A stretch of DNA of 64,000 nucleotides, taken from contig JANWUV010000010.1 in the NCBI GenBank assembly GCA_025057975.1, positions 62,001 to 126,000 of the forward strand. The letters are read 5' to 3'. Positions 45,858 through 54,060 of the stretch are shown one piece after another. The stretch comes from Chloracidobacterium sp. Its GTDB lineage: Bacteria; Acidobacteriota; Blastocatellia; Chloracidobacteriales; Chloracidobacteriaceae. The notes below the pieces were generated by a model that worked only from the letters and a program-made list of their open reading frames with translations, was not told the origin of the DNA and did not search any database. Made by a program: the position numbers and the translations under genes. Position 1 is the stretch's first letter, and every line of letters starts with the position of its first letter.

Positions 45858-46756
45858 ACGCTGCAGCGACGGAAGCGCCGCTGGTCGAGTGTGTGCCCAA
45901 CTTCAGCGAAGGGCGGCGGCCGGAGGTTGTCGCGGCCCTTGTGCAGGCGATGGAGCGGGCGCTTGGCCACCCGGTGCTCGATGTCCACTGCGACGTTGAC
46001 CACCACCGCGCCGTCATTACCTTCGCCGGCGTCCCGGAAGCTGTGGAAGCCGCCGCTGTCGCAGGTATCGCTGAGGCCGTCGCGCGTCTTGACCTTTCGG
46101 CGCACGAGGGCGTCCATCCGCGCATTGGTGTGGCGGATGTTGTGCCGTTTGTCCCCGTACGCGGTGTGACCATGGCAGACTGCGTGGCGTTGGCGCACCG
46201 CGTCGGCGCACGTGCAGCGGCGCAGTGCGGCGTTCCCGTGTTTTGTTACGGCGAAGCGGCGCGCCAGGCAACGTATCGTGATTTGGCTGCCCTCCGGCGG
46301 ATGCTACGCACGTCCACAACCTTTCCAACGCCGGATTTTGGGCCGGCGCGGCCGCATCCGACGGCCGGCGCAGTCGCCGTCGGCGCACGCGACTATCTCA
46401 TCGCCTTCAACGTCGAACTTGAAACCGACGCCCTCGAAACAGCGCAGGCGATTGCACGCTGCCTCCGCGCCGCCAACGGTGGCTTACCGGGCGTCAAGGC
46501 GTTGGGTCTGCGCTTGGCGTCACGCGGCACGGTGCAGGTTTCGATGAATTTGACCGATGTCCGTCAAACACGTCCGGCAGACGCTTTCTACGCCATTGCC
46601 GCCGCCGCTGAACGCTGTGGGGTTAAGGTCGGGCGGGCGGAACTGGTCGGTCTTATACCAACGGCCGAAGCAGCGGCTGGATTTGATGAACCAACCCGGT
46701 TGCAGTTGTTCCCGGATGAAAAAATCCTTGCTCGTCGGCTGCACTTGGATGACTAA
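45821..46756 (+). CDS. ftcD: glutamate formimidoyltransferase
   Basis: A 311-residue enzyme that transfers the formimino group from N-formimino-glutamate to tetrahydrofolate, in histidine degradation. The opening [39 protein letters not shown] and [23 protein letters not shown] are characteristic. The start is unusual: the first plausible codon is the GTG at 45821, inside the end of dps; the conserved part begins around residue 21 after a short Ala-rich leader, so a start at a non-ATG codon nearby cannot be excluded. No other histidine degradation genes are in the window. Confidence 0.88.
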   Translation: MVSRSPLASPALNAAATEAPLVECVPNFSEGRRPEVVAALVQAMERALGHPVLDVHCDVDHHRAVITFAGVPEAVEAAAVAGIAEAVARLDLSAHEGVHPRIGVADVVPFVPVRGVTMADCVALAHRVGARAAAQCGVPVFCYGEAARQATYRDLAALRRMLRTSTTFPTPDFGPARPHPTAGAVAVGARDYLIAFNVELETDALETAQAIARCLRAANGGLPGVKALGLRLASRGTVQVSMNLTDVRQTRPADAFYAIAAAAERCGVKVGRAELVGLIPTAEAAAGFDEPTRLQLFPDEKILARRLHLDD

Positions 46757-46779
46757 CTTGCTCACAAGGAGTCGCGGTT

Positions 46780-47784
46780 ATGACGTTGCTGGAAAGTCTT
46801 CGTCGGCGAGCAGCGGAGCTCGCTAAACACATTGTATTGCCGGAAGGCGACGACCCACGAACGCTGCGGGCGGCGGCAATGTGTCTGGAGCAGGGCATTG
46901 CCCGCGTTACGTTGCTAGGGGACGCTGCGCTCATTCGTACGCGCGCCCGTGAACTCGGTATAGACCCGGATCGCTTTCCCATTATCGAGCCTGCTCGCCA
47001 TCCCGACTATGAAGCGTTTGCGCAGGCTTTCTATGAGCGACGCAAAGCGAAGGGGTTGACGCTAGAGCAGGCGCGAGAAGCGATGCGCGATCCGCTCTAC
47101 TTTGGCAACATGCTTGTCCACACCGGACAGGCTGACGGTTCTGTAGCTGGCGCGACACACTCTACGGCCAAAACCGTCCGCGCCGCGCTCCAAGTCATTG
47201 GGTTGGCGGCGGGCTTCAACATCGTGTCCAGCTTTATGTTGGTGACGGTTCAGGACCGAACCTTTGGCGCGGACGGCAGCCTTCTCTTTGCGGATTGCGC
47301 GATTGTGATTGAGCCATCGCCTACCGAGTTGGCCGACATTGCGCTGGCGGCGGCCGACAGCTGCCGGACGTTCCTAGGCGTTGAGCCAAAGGTGGCGCTG
47401 CTGTCGTTTTCCACGCGGCGCAGCGCTGACCACCCGCTCGTTGACAAGGTGGCGGAGGCGGTCCGGCTGGTCGCTGCGCGCCAGCCGGACTTGCTAGTGG
47501 ATGGGGAGATGCAGGCGGACGCTGCGCTGGTGCCCGTGGTGGGCGCGCGTAAAGCGCCGGGCAGCCCCGTTGCTGGTCAGGCAAACGTTTTAATCTTTCC
47601 GAGCTTGGAGGCCGCCAACATTAGCTACAAGTTGGTTGAGCGGCTAGGCAACGCGACGGCGATTGGGCCGATTTTGCAGGGATTGGCCAAACCCGCAAAC
47701 GACTTGTCGCGCGGCTGTGATGCGGATGACATCGTGGACGCCATCGCGCTGACGGCGCTTCAGGCGGCACAACGTCGCACATAG
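46780..47784 (+). CDS. pta: phosphate acetyltransferase
   Basis: A 334-residue enzyme converting acetyl-CoA and phosphate into acetyl phosphate. It begins [35 protein letters not shown] and has the family segments [62 protein letters not shown] and [22 protein letters not shown]. This is the short catalytic form without the regulatory N-terminal domains. AAGGAG is 9 nt upstream of the ATG. Acetate kinase is not adjacent. Its stop and the end of the bchP gene are one base apart on opposite strands. Confidence 0.94.
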   Translation: MTLLESLRRRAAELAKHIVLPEGDDPRTLRAAAMCLEQGIARVTLLGDAALIRTRARELGIDPDRFPIIEPARHPDYEAFAQAFYERRKAKGLTLEQAREAMRDPLYFGNMLVHTGQADGSVAGATHSTAKTVRAALQVIGLAAGFNIVSSFMLVTVQDRTFGADGSLLFADCAIVIEPSPTELADIALAAADSCRTFLGVEPKVALLSFSTRRSADHPLVDKVAEAVRLVAARQPDLLVDGEMQADAALVPVVGARKAPGSPVAGQANVLIFPSLEAANISYKLVERLGNATAIGPILQGLAKPANDLSRGCDADDIVDAIALTALQAAQRRT

Positions 47785-47785
47785 G

Positions 47786-48982
47786 CTACACGGGCGCGGT
47801 GTGAAGTTGCGATGGACGATACAGCCCCAGCAGCGCTCGCGTGAGGTGGTAAAAGTTTTTACTCATAATGCGAACGCCATCGAGCAGCGGCATGCGGACC
47901 AAGGTTTTGTACATGTAGGACTGAAATGTTAAGTCCTGCACCCCCCGGTCGCGGCAAATCGCCACGAACGCTTCCCGCCGCGCGTCATTCTTGTAGTACA
48001 AGTTTTGCATCAGCTCTAGGAAACGGAACGTCGCGCCGTACTTTTTCAGAAAAGCCTTTTGATAGGCGCGATAGAGCTTTTCTGCGCGCAGGTCATGACG
48101 GCATTCCAGCAGCGCTTGCGCGGCCATTTCGCCGCTCTTCATCGCATAAAAGATGCCTTCCCCTGAACTGGACGCCACCAGCCCGGCGGCGTCGCCGACC
48201 AAAGCGACGCGATGCGCCACCCATCGGTCGTAAGGACGCAGTGGAATAGGCGCACCTTCGCGCAGGGTTGGGCGCTCCTCAATACCAAGGTGGCGCTTGA
48301 ACGCCTCCAGATGGGCCTTGAGGTTGGCGTTGCGAATTGCCGTCCCAGTGCCAATCGCGACATGGTCGGCTTTGGGAAAAACCCACCCGTAGAAGTCAGG
48401 CGAGTAGCGTCCATCGTAGTAAATCGCGCAGCGTTCATTGAGTCGCCGCGCGGTTTCGGTATGGAGCGCAAATCGCTCCTGAATGGCCGCAGCGACCAAA
48501 CCGCCTTTGTGTAAGCCGAACGTGCGGGCGACAAGGGAATTAGCGCCGTCGGCTCCGATGATGGCGTCAGCGACCAACGTTTGACGCGCCCCGTGCGTGG
48601 TGGTGTAGGTGACGGTGGCGCCGCGTTCGGTGGCATCCACGCCCTCGACCCGCCCCTCAATGACAAGCGCCCCAAGGTCGCCGGCGCGTTGGCGCAGAAA
48701 GGCGTCGAATGCCTCGCGGCACACCATACCAACATAGCCGTTCTGGATGGTCATCGTAACGGCGCGTCCCGACGGCGCGTACACAGCGACCGCCGAGACG
48801 CGGCGCTGAATCAGCCGTTCGGGAATGTCGAAATCCCGCACCAGCACCGGCGGAATTGCGCCGCCACAGGGCTTGATGCGCGAAAAACTTTTCTCAATGA
48901 GCACCGTTTCTACACCGGCACGCGCCAGTGTAGCCGCCGCCGTAGACCCGCCCGGCCCGCCGCCGCAGACAATTACCCGCAT
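47786..48982 (-). CDS. bchP: geranylgeranyl reductase (bacterio)chlorophyll type
   Basis: A 398-residue FAD enzyme that reduces the geranylgeranyl tail of (bacterio)chlorophyll to phytyl using NADPH. The N-terminus VIVCGGGPGGSTAAATLARAG and the IKPCGGAIPPVLVRDFDIPERLI segment match BchP/ChlP, as do GVVFPKADHVAIGTGTAIRN-like and LVGDAAGLVASSSGEGIFYAMKSGEMAA. The ATG at 48982 is preceded by GGGAGGG at 9 nt. The closest neighbour upstream on the same strand is the PucC-type MFS gene; a repeat element separates them. This is the strongest evidence for chlorophototrophy in the window. Archaeal-type lipid reductases are related but the conserved GAIPP region favours BchP. Confidence 0.9.
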   Translation of the reverse strand: MRVIVCGGGPGGSTAAATLARAGVETVLIEKSFSRIKPCGGAIPPVLVRDFDIPERLIQRRVSAVAVYAPSGRAVTMTIQNGYVGMVCREAFDAFLRQRAGDLGALVIEGRVEGVDATERGATVTYTTTHGARQTLVADAIIGADGANSLVARTFGLHKGGLVAAAIQERFALHTETARRLNERCAIYYDGRYSPDFYGWVFPKADHVAIGTGTAIRNANLKAHLEAFKRHLGIEERPTLREGAPIPLRPYDRWVAHRVALVGDAAGLVASSSGEGIFYAMKSGEMAAQALLECRHDLRAEKLYRAYQKAFLKKYGATFRFLELMQNLYYKNDARREAFVAICRDRGVQDLTFQSYMYKTLVRMPLLDGVRIMSKNFYHLTRALLGLYRPSQLHTAPV

Positions 48983-49130
48983 AGACTTCAACCCTCCCAC
49001 ACGACAGGTCCGATGTTGACCGGGCAGGCCAAGCATCGTTTTTTCTTCGGCAAAACCAAGCCGCGTTTTGGCGCAACGTGTGTAACGCTACAGAGAAAAC
49101 CCACCAAAAAGCGCAACGTAGCTCCAACCA

Positions 49131-49152
49131 TCCCCGCTCAACAAGGACACGC
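49131..49152. repeat. half copy of the palindromic repeat
   Basis: 22 bases (TCCCCGCTCAACAAGGACAC followed by GC) match the central part of both full copies (49212-49233 and 49324-49345) with one mismatch (G for A). The flanking arm sequences differ, suggesting a decayed copy. Confidence 0.75.
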
Positions 49153-49176
49153 GGCTTCCCCCACCCCAGTAAAGAT

Positions 49177-49247
49177 TCAATTTGCAGGGAAGGAAGCGTC
49201 TGCTTGCTGCGTCCCCACTCAACAAGGACACGCTCCTCCCTGCAAAC
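49177..49247. repeat. palindromic 71-bp repeat, copy 1
   Basis: First of two identical 71-bp units in the gap between the PucC-type gene and bchP. The ends are mutually complementary: TTTGCAGGGAAGGAAGCGT (49181-49199) against ACGCTCCTCCCTGCAAA (49230-49246), with two unpaired bases, forming a long stem with an internal hairpin GTCC/GGAC around CCACTCAACAA. The unit repeats 112 bp further on. No gene is inside, and translated frames over it look like noise. Confidence 0.85.
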
Positions 49248-49288
49248 CTTGCCGCACTTCCCCACGAAGCGCGGCTTATTTCCGTCAA

Positions 49289-49359
49289 TCAATTTGCAGG
49301 GAAGGAAGCGTCTGCTTGCTGCGTCCCCACTCAACAAGGACACGCTCCTCCCTGCAAAC
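49289..49359. repeat. palindromic 71-bp repeat, copy 2
   Basis: Identical over all 71 bases to copy 1 at a period of 112 bp. The 41-bp spacer between copies is unrelated to the unit. Together with the half copy, it looks like a non-autonomous palindromic element or a structured RNA region that multiplied locally. Confidence 0.85.
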
Positions 49360-49426
49360 TTGGCCGTACCGGTGACGCCGGCCACAACGGTACGGACTTC
49401 ATCTCGTTGTCAAATCCGCGCCAACG

Positions 49427-50812
49427 CTATGAGCCGGCGCTCACGGCGTCGGCTAGTCGCTCGACACCTCGGCGTTCGTCCCGCTGCTCCGGTTGCGGCG
49501 TCGTCCGCCCCATCAGCAGCAACAAACAGACGGTGGCGATCAACGCCAAGGCTTCCAGCGCAAACACGCCTTGGTAGGCGAGGCTGAGGCGTCCCGTGAC
49601 GACCTCCAGCCCGGCGCGTCCGACCCCGGCCGTCAAACCGGCGACGCCCTGCGCCAGCGCCTGGGCAATGCCCCACACGCCTAGGTAGGTGGCGGCTTGT
49701 CCCGGACGAGTCATGTCCATCATCATGGACAAGGCCCCGACGGCGAAAATCCCATTCCCCATGCCCAACGTAAACACGCCGATCCGCAGGGTGTCCGCCC
49801 CTAGGTCGCCGGCTGCAATCACCAGCCCCAATCCCAACGTACTCAAAGTCGCGCCCATCAGCGCCATCTGTTTCCGCGAAAGCCGCCGGGCTAGGACAAA
49901 GCCAGCAAACAGCATCGAAATCAGCGTCGCGCTGCCCCACGTCGGTTGCAGGCGTGTTGTGTCGGCCAGCGACATCTGAAGCACCTGTGCGCCGTACGGC
50001 TCCAGCAGCACATCCTGCGCATTGACGCCGAAGATGCCGAGCGCGATGACGGCGAAGAAAATCTTTGAATCTCGGTCGGCGGTCATAACGGCGATGGTTT
50101 CGCGCAACGTCGGCGGCTTGTCGTCTTCCGTCGCCGAGGCTTGATGGCGCGGCTCCATACCGATGACGGCGGCGGCTACTAAGATCACGGACAGCCCAAC
50201 AACGGTGTAGAACAACCGCCGGAGCACTTGGTCGAGCGCAGCGGCGTCCAGTGCGGTGACATCCGTGGAGAGCTTCGACAGATTCAGATCAAAAAACTTG
50301 GCGATGACGATGCCGGTCGCCACAATCCCAAACGCCACCATCATGAACCACGCGACGGAAATCGTCCGCGCCCGCTGTGTTCCCGAAAGGTCGCTCATCA
50401 GTGCCAGATACGGCACGGACGCCGTATTGAGTCCCAACCCCCAGAGCGCAAAGGCGAGACCACAGGCGACGCCGCCCCATACCGGCTGGGTGCGCATCCA
50501 CTGCGCGGCGTGAAGAATCAGGAGCAATGACCCGAAGGCAACCAGCATGCCGCCGATGATGTACGGTGTCCGCCGGTAGCCCCACAGCGGCTTGGTGTCT
50601 GAAGCGTAGCCAGCCAGCGTCCGCATCGGACATACAACGTAGTGCGCGCAAACAAAGACACCCACCAACGCCGCATTGATTTGCCACTCGCTAATCATGA
50701 CGCGATTGAGCACGCCGAAGACGAGCAGGGCATTCATGCCGATCGTCACATTGAGCAGACCCAATCGAATCGCGCCAAGTAGGGACAAAGATGGGACGGT
50801 TGGGGATGACAT
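49427..50812 (-). CDS. PucC/LhaA-type MFS protein (BCH2-like, photosynthetic complex assembly or pigment transport)
   Basis: A 461-residue membrane protein with about 12 helices. The opening LGAIRLGLLNVTIGMNALLVFGVLNRVMI, YVVCPMRTLAGYASDTKPLWGYRRTPYI and DLSGTQRARTISVAWFMMVAFGIVATGIV are the signature of PucC/LhaA-type transporters, which assist light-harvesting complex assembly in phototrophs. Start is the ATG at 50812, two codons after a GTG; AAGG lies 9 nt upstream. The bchP gene follows on the same strand. A chlorophototroph is the natural reading of this pair. Exact cargo is unknown. Confidence 0.88.
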   Translation of the reverse strand: MSSPTVPSLSLLGAIRLGLLNVTIGMNALLVFGVLNRVMISEWQINAALVGVFVCAHYVVCPMRTLAGYASDTKPLWGYRRTPYIIGGMLVAFGSLLLILHAAQWMRTQPVWGGVACGLAFALWGLGLNTASVPYLALMSDLSGTQRARTISVAWFMMVAFGIVATGIVIAKFFDLNLSKLSTDVTALDAAALDQVLRRLFYTVVGLSVILVAAAVIGMEPRHQASATEDDKPPTLRETIAVMTADRDSKIFFAVIALGIFGVNAQDVLLEPYGAQVLQMSLADTTRLQPTWGSATLISMLFAGFVLARRLSRKQMALMGATLSTLGLGLVIAAGDLGADTLRIGVFTLGMGNGIFAVGALSMMMDMTRPGQAATYLGVWGIAQALAQGVAGLTAGVGRAGLEVVTGRLSLAYQGVFALEALALIATVCLLLLMGRTTPQPEQRDERRGVERLADAVSAGS

Positions 50813-51119
50813 ATGCACTCGCCTTGGCTGGGGGATTCAGCTCACCTAGTACCAACCTACTTTCAACGCGGCGCAAGTCAAAGCGTAAAAATGTATCTTT
50901 CGAGACAAAACCTTCGGCGACGACAGGCAAGCCGCCTGCTAACTTGCAGTCGCTCGCTTTCAGTCGCTCGCTTTGCGGAAGGCGTGGCGGTGGAAAGAAA
51001 AGGGTCGAGCGCGGACTTGAGTCGTGGCAAGCCTTGACGTAAGAAGGAATTACGCCGGGCCTCACTCCGGCGGGCGCTGCGTCCTCAATACTTGCGTTGC
51101 CTGCGGAGTCTTTCGACCT
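50813..51119. other. gene-free stretch with a 14-bp tandem repeat
   Basis: 307 bp between divergent genes (PucC-type and MoaD-like). CAGTCGCTCGCTTT is repeated directly at 50947-50960 and 50961-50974; a GCCGG/CCGGC hairpin is near 51054-51073. It must hold both promoters. No known riboswitch core was recognised. Confidence 0.45.
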
Positions 51120-51413
51120 ATGGCTGTCACCATCGAACTCTCTTCGGTGTATCTTCCCCTGACGGACAACACGCGCACTGTGTCGGTTGAAGCGAGCACG
51201 GTCGGCGAAGCGTTACGGAAGCTGACTGACAAGTACGCCAAGCTCAGCAAAGAGATTTACAACGGGCGCGGGTTGCGGCAGCCGACCGTCAGCATTTATG
51301 TCAACAGCCGTGACATCAATACCCTTGAGGACATTAACACTCGCCTTGAGAACGGCGACGTTGTCACGGTTGTCCCATCGGTGGGATGGAAACGGCCTTA
51401 CGGCACGGTCTAG
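51120..51413 (+). CDS. MoaD/ThiS-fold ubiquitin-like protein without C-terminal Gly-Gly
   Basis: A 97-residue beta-grasp protein: the pattern VTIELSSVYLPLTDNTRTVSVE, STVGEALRKLTDKYAKLSKEIY, VSIYVNSRDINTLEDINTRLENGDVVTVVPSV follows the sulfur-carrier (MoaD/ThiS) family closely. These proteins normally end in Gly-Gly, which is thiocarboxylated; this one ends in VVPSVGWKRPYGTV. Either it has a different role or the tail is trimmed. Start at 51120 is the family-like start. The DUF1684 gene begins 10 nt later, so the two are likely one operon. No other sulfur or molybdopterin genes nearby. Confidence 0.8.
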   Translation: MAVTIELSSVYLPLTDNTRTVSVEASTVGEALRKLTDKYAKLSKEIYNGRGLRQPTVSIYVNSRDINTLEDINTRLENGDVVTVVPSVGWKRPYGTV

Positions 51414-51423
51414 ACAGAAAGGT

Positions 51424-52173
51424 ATGGGTGTGCTCGGCTCAACGGCGGGGCGGCGGCACACAACCGGTAGCAGGGTGGGGCGTCTGTGCGCCGTCGGCAT
51501 GTTGGCGGTTGTTTCCGGTTGCGCGCCGGATGCGCCGCGTCCCATGCCGCCGAGGTTACCGCCGCCTGCCACGGCGGAGGCCGGGGCAGGTGGTACGCCG
51601 ACCAATCCGCTGGATGATCCACGCGCTCCAGTGGAGGTCGTAGAGCGCGCCGTCCAAGCCCAGCGCCAAATCAAAGATCAGGCCTTCAAGGTGGGCAAGG
51701 ACTCGCCGCTGCCGGCCAATCGCCGCGCCGCCTTTCAGGGGCTGAATTATTTCCCTTTCGACGCCCGGTATCGTTTTGTCGTCAAGCTTGAGCCATGTCC
51801 GAAAGCGGATGTGATTGAGACGGCGACGACGCGCGCGGACGACGCGCGCCGCTACCGCTGTGCGGGCGTGTTTCGGTTCACAGTGGACGGCGTCGCCTGT
51901 TCGTTGTTGGCGCTGACGCCGGACATCGGTGTTCCCGATGCGGCAACCGACTTGTTTATTCCATTTCGTGACGCTACTTCGGGACGGGAAACCTACGCCG
52001 CTGGACGCTACTTGCAGCTCAAGCGACGCGGCGCGGACGCGGAGTACGTCCTCGACTTCAACCAGGCGTTTAACCCCTACTGCGCATACGGCGGCGAGTA
52101 CAGTTGCCCCTTGCCGCCGCCAGAAAACCATCTGCCGGTAGCCATCCGGGCTGGGGAGAAGTCGCCGTCATAG
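51424..52173 (+). CDS. DUF1684 lipoprotein
   Basis: A 249-residue exported lipoprotein. The signal ends in VVSGC, followed by a Pro-rich linker and a DUF1684 domain (about 95-245). Matching pieces: NYFPFDARYRFVVKLEPC, LFIPFRDATSGRETYAAGRYLQL, YVLDFNQAFNPYCAYGGEYSCPLPPPENHLPVAIRAGE. DUF1684 proteins are widespread but have no proven activity. Cysteines in the last segment (YCAY, SCPL) may form a disulphide. Start at 51424 has GAAAGGT just upstream; a longer in-frame opening exists but overlaps the MoaD-like gene. Confidence 0.85.
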   Translation: MGVLGSTAGRRHTTGSRVGRLCAVGMLAVVSGCAPDAPRPMPPRLPPPATAEAGAGGTPTNPLDDPRAPVEVVERAVQAQRQIKDQAFKVGKDSPLPANRRAAFQGLNYFPFDARYRFVVKLEPCPKADVIETATTRADDARRYRCAGVFRFTVDGVACSLLALTPDIGVPDAATDLFIPFRDATSGRETYAAGRYLQLKRRGADAEYVLDFNQAFNPYCAYGGEYSCPLPPPENHLPVAIRAGEKSPS

Positions 52174-52272
52174 GCGAAACCGTCCACAGCAAAGCTAGAG
52201 GCTTTCCACAGATTTGGTACTAACGCCGTTTTCAGCAGGACGTGCGACAGCCCAGAGCGCGGACTCAAGCGC

Positions 52273-53181
52273 TTATGGTGTAGAAAAACGCTCCAATACG
52301 GCCCGCCGAACAGCGTCCGCCATGGCAATGCACTCCCGCATTGCCGCGACATCGTGAACCCGTACAATGTGCGCCCCGCCTACGATCGCCACGGTCACAC
52401 TTGCCGCTGTACCCAACAGGCGGTCGGCCGGATTTGGTTTCCCGGTCACCATGCCGATGAACGACTTGCGTGACGGCCCAACCAGCAGCGGTCGGCCCAA
52501 TGCGGCCAGGCGCGGCAGGACGCCCAGCAGCAGTAAGTTGTCCTCTACAGTTTTACCGAAGCCGAGACCCGGATCTAGCACCACACAGTCCGGGTCAATG
52601 CCGGCGGTTCGCGCCACGAAGAGGCTGCGGTGAAAGCTCGCTTCAACCTCCGCCAGAATGTCCGCCGTTGGGGAAAGCCCGTGGAGCGCTCCGGGTCGGC
52701 CACGACTGTGCATCAGCACCACGCCTGCGCCATAGCGCGCGACCACCTCCGGCATCCGGGCGTCAAACCGAAAGCCGGAAATGTCATTGACAATCGCCGC
52801 CCCGGCCTTGAGCGCTGCCTCGGCGACGGAAGCTTTGTAGGTGTCAATCGAAATTGGGACGCTGACCGTCCCCGCCAGCGCTTCAATCACCGGCAGCACC
52901 CGCGCCATTTCTTCGGACGCTTCCACGGTTTGTGCGCCCGGACGAGTGGATTCGCCGCCGACATCCACAATGTCGGCGCCTTCTTCAACCAAGCGCCTTC
53001 CGTGCGCGACGGCGGCTTCAATCGTTGTGTACCGCCCACCGTCCGAAAATGAATCCGGCGTCACATTGAGAATGCCCATAACGCGCGTTGCAGTGCCCAA
53101 CGCCAGCGTATGTCCGGCGCATTTCCAAACAAACGATTGACGTGCAGCAAGGGAACAGGCGGCGATGGCGGCGGACTGCAT
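52273..53181 (-). CDS. folP: dihydropteroate synthase
   Basis: A 302-residue TIM-barrel enzyme of folate synthesis, condensing hydroxymethyl-dihydropterin diphosphate with p-aminobenzoate (the sulfonamide target). The hallmark motifs are MGILNVTPDSFSDGG, GADIVDVGGESTRPGA, PISIDTYKASVAEAALKAGAAIVNDISG, VVLDPGLGFGKTVEDNL and GPSRKSFIGM. The N-terminus has about 25 extra residues before the family start. ATG at 53181. It is divergent from the ABC-2 permease gene, with 84 bp between starts. Confidence 0.95.
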   Translation of the reverse strand: MQSAAIAACSLAARQSFVWKCAGHTLALGTATRVMGILNVTPDSFSDGGRYTTIEAAVAHGRRLVEEGADIVDVGGESTRPGAQTVEASEEMARVLPVIEALAGTVSVPISIDTYKASVAEAALKAGAAIVNDISGFRFDARMPEVVARYGAGVVLMHSRGRPGALHGLSPTADILAEVEASFHRSLFVARTAGIDPDCVVLDPGLGFGKTVEDNLLLLGVLPRLAALGRPLLVGPSRKSFIGMVTGKPNPADRLLGTAASVTVAIVGGAHIVRVHDVAAMRECIAMADAVRRAVLERFSTP

Positions 53182-53265
53182 CAGCTTGCGGTGGCTTCGG
53201 TTGCAGGAATAATCTGGCGCAAGTAAACGCTTTGGCCACGGGCGATCAACCTGTGGGGGACGGCC

Positions 53266-54060
53266 ATGAAACAGATTTTCGTCGTGGCGCTCAACACATT
53301 CCGAGAGTCCGTCCGCGACAAAGTGCTCTACAACTTGGTTGTCGCGGTGCTTATCCTCATCGCCGCCTCATTGTTCATTGGCGAGTTGTCCATCAATCAG
53401 GAACGCAAGGCGATGGTGGATTTGGGGCTAAGCACGCTCCTGCTGTTTGGCTACCTTATCGCCGTCTTCATTGGAACGGGCTTGGTGTACAAGGAAATCG
53501 AGCGGCGTACAATCTACACGGTGTTGGCCAAGCCCCTACACCGCTATGAGTTCATCTTAGGGAAGTTTCTCGGCCTGTCCGCCACCTTGCTGGTCAACTG
53601 CACGGTCATGGTGATCGCCTTGATACTGGCGCTGTTGTATGTCCGTCGGCCGAATGATCCCTCTCCGTTTGGTATTCTGCCAGCGGCGTTTCTGTTGTAC
53701 GTCGAGTTACTACTGGCGACGGCGCTTGCGCTGTTGTTTTCATCGTTCACTACGCCGGCGTTGGCGACATTCTTCAGCATTGTGAGTTATCTGGCGTGTA
53801 ACTTCACCCCTGACCTTAAGCTCTTCGCCGATGTGTTGAACGTTGAGGCGTATCCGTCGCTGCGCGTCACCCAAGTTATTCTCTGGACGCTCTACTACAC
53901 ACTTCCCAACCTGCACAACTTCAACTTCATCACCCGCACCGCTCACGGAATTCCCATTACGGGCGTCCAGTTTGGCCTCGCCTGTCTGTACGGCGTGGTG
54001 TACTTGAGCATTCTTCTGTCCCTCACGATCTATGTCTTCGAGCGACGGAACTTCAAATGA
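53266..54060 (+). CDS. ABC-2 type transporter permease
   Basis: A 264-residue inner membrane permease with six hydrophobic segments (about 20-40, 60-80, 105-130, 140-160, 170-190 and 235-258). The N-terminal IFVVALNTFRESVRDKVLYNLVVAVLILIAASLFIGELSINQE is typical of ABC-2 permeases of the GldF/NosY-like group. No ATPase is adjacent; the orphan ATPase at 36070 is far away. The C-terminal end overlaps the start of a TPR-protein gene by 29 nt in another frame, so the pair is translated together. Confidence 0.85.
   Translation: MKQIFVVALNTFRESVRDKVLYNLVVAVLILIAASLFIGELSINQERKAMVDLGLSTLLLFGYLIAVFIGTGLVYKEIERRTIYTVLAKPLHRYEFILGKFLGLSATLLVNCTVMVIALILALLYVRRPNDPSPFGILPAAFLLYVELLLATALALLFSSFTTPALATFFSIVSYLACNFTPDLKLFADVLNVEAYPSLRVTQVILWTLYYTLPNLHNFNFITRTAHGIPITGVQFGLACLYGVVYLSILLSLTIYVFERRNFK

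Noticed and set aside
48894-49385. Repeat-containing reading frame on the minus strand with SVSLLSGDAASRR repeated
   Set aside because: The repeated peptide is just the translation of the palindromic DNA repeat; the frame overlaps bchP and has no ribosome-binding site.
50930-51119. Possible riboswitch upstream of the MoaD-like gene
   Set aside because: Hairpins are present but no known core (cobalamin, SAM, TPP or molybdenum cofactor) could be matched by eye.
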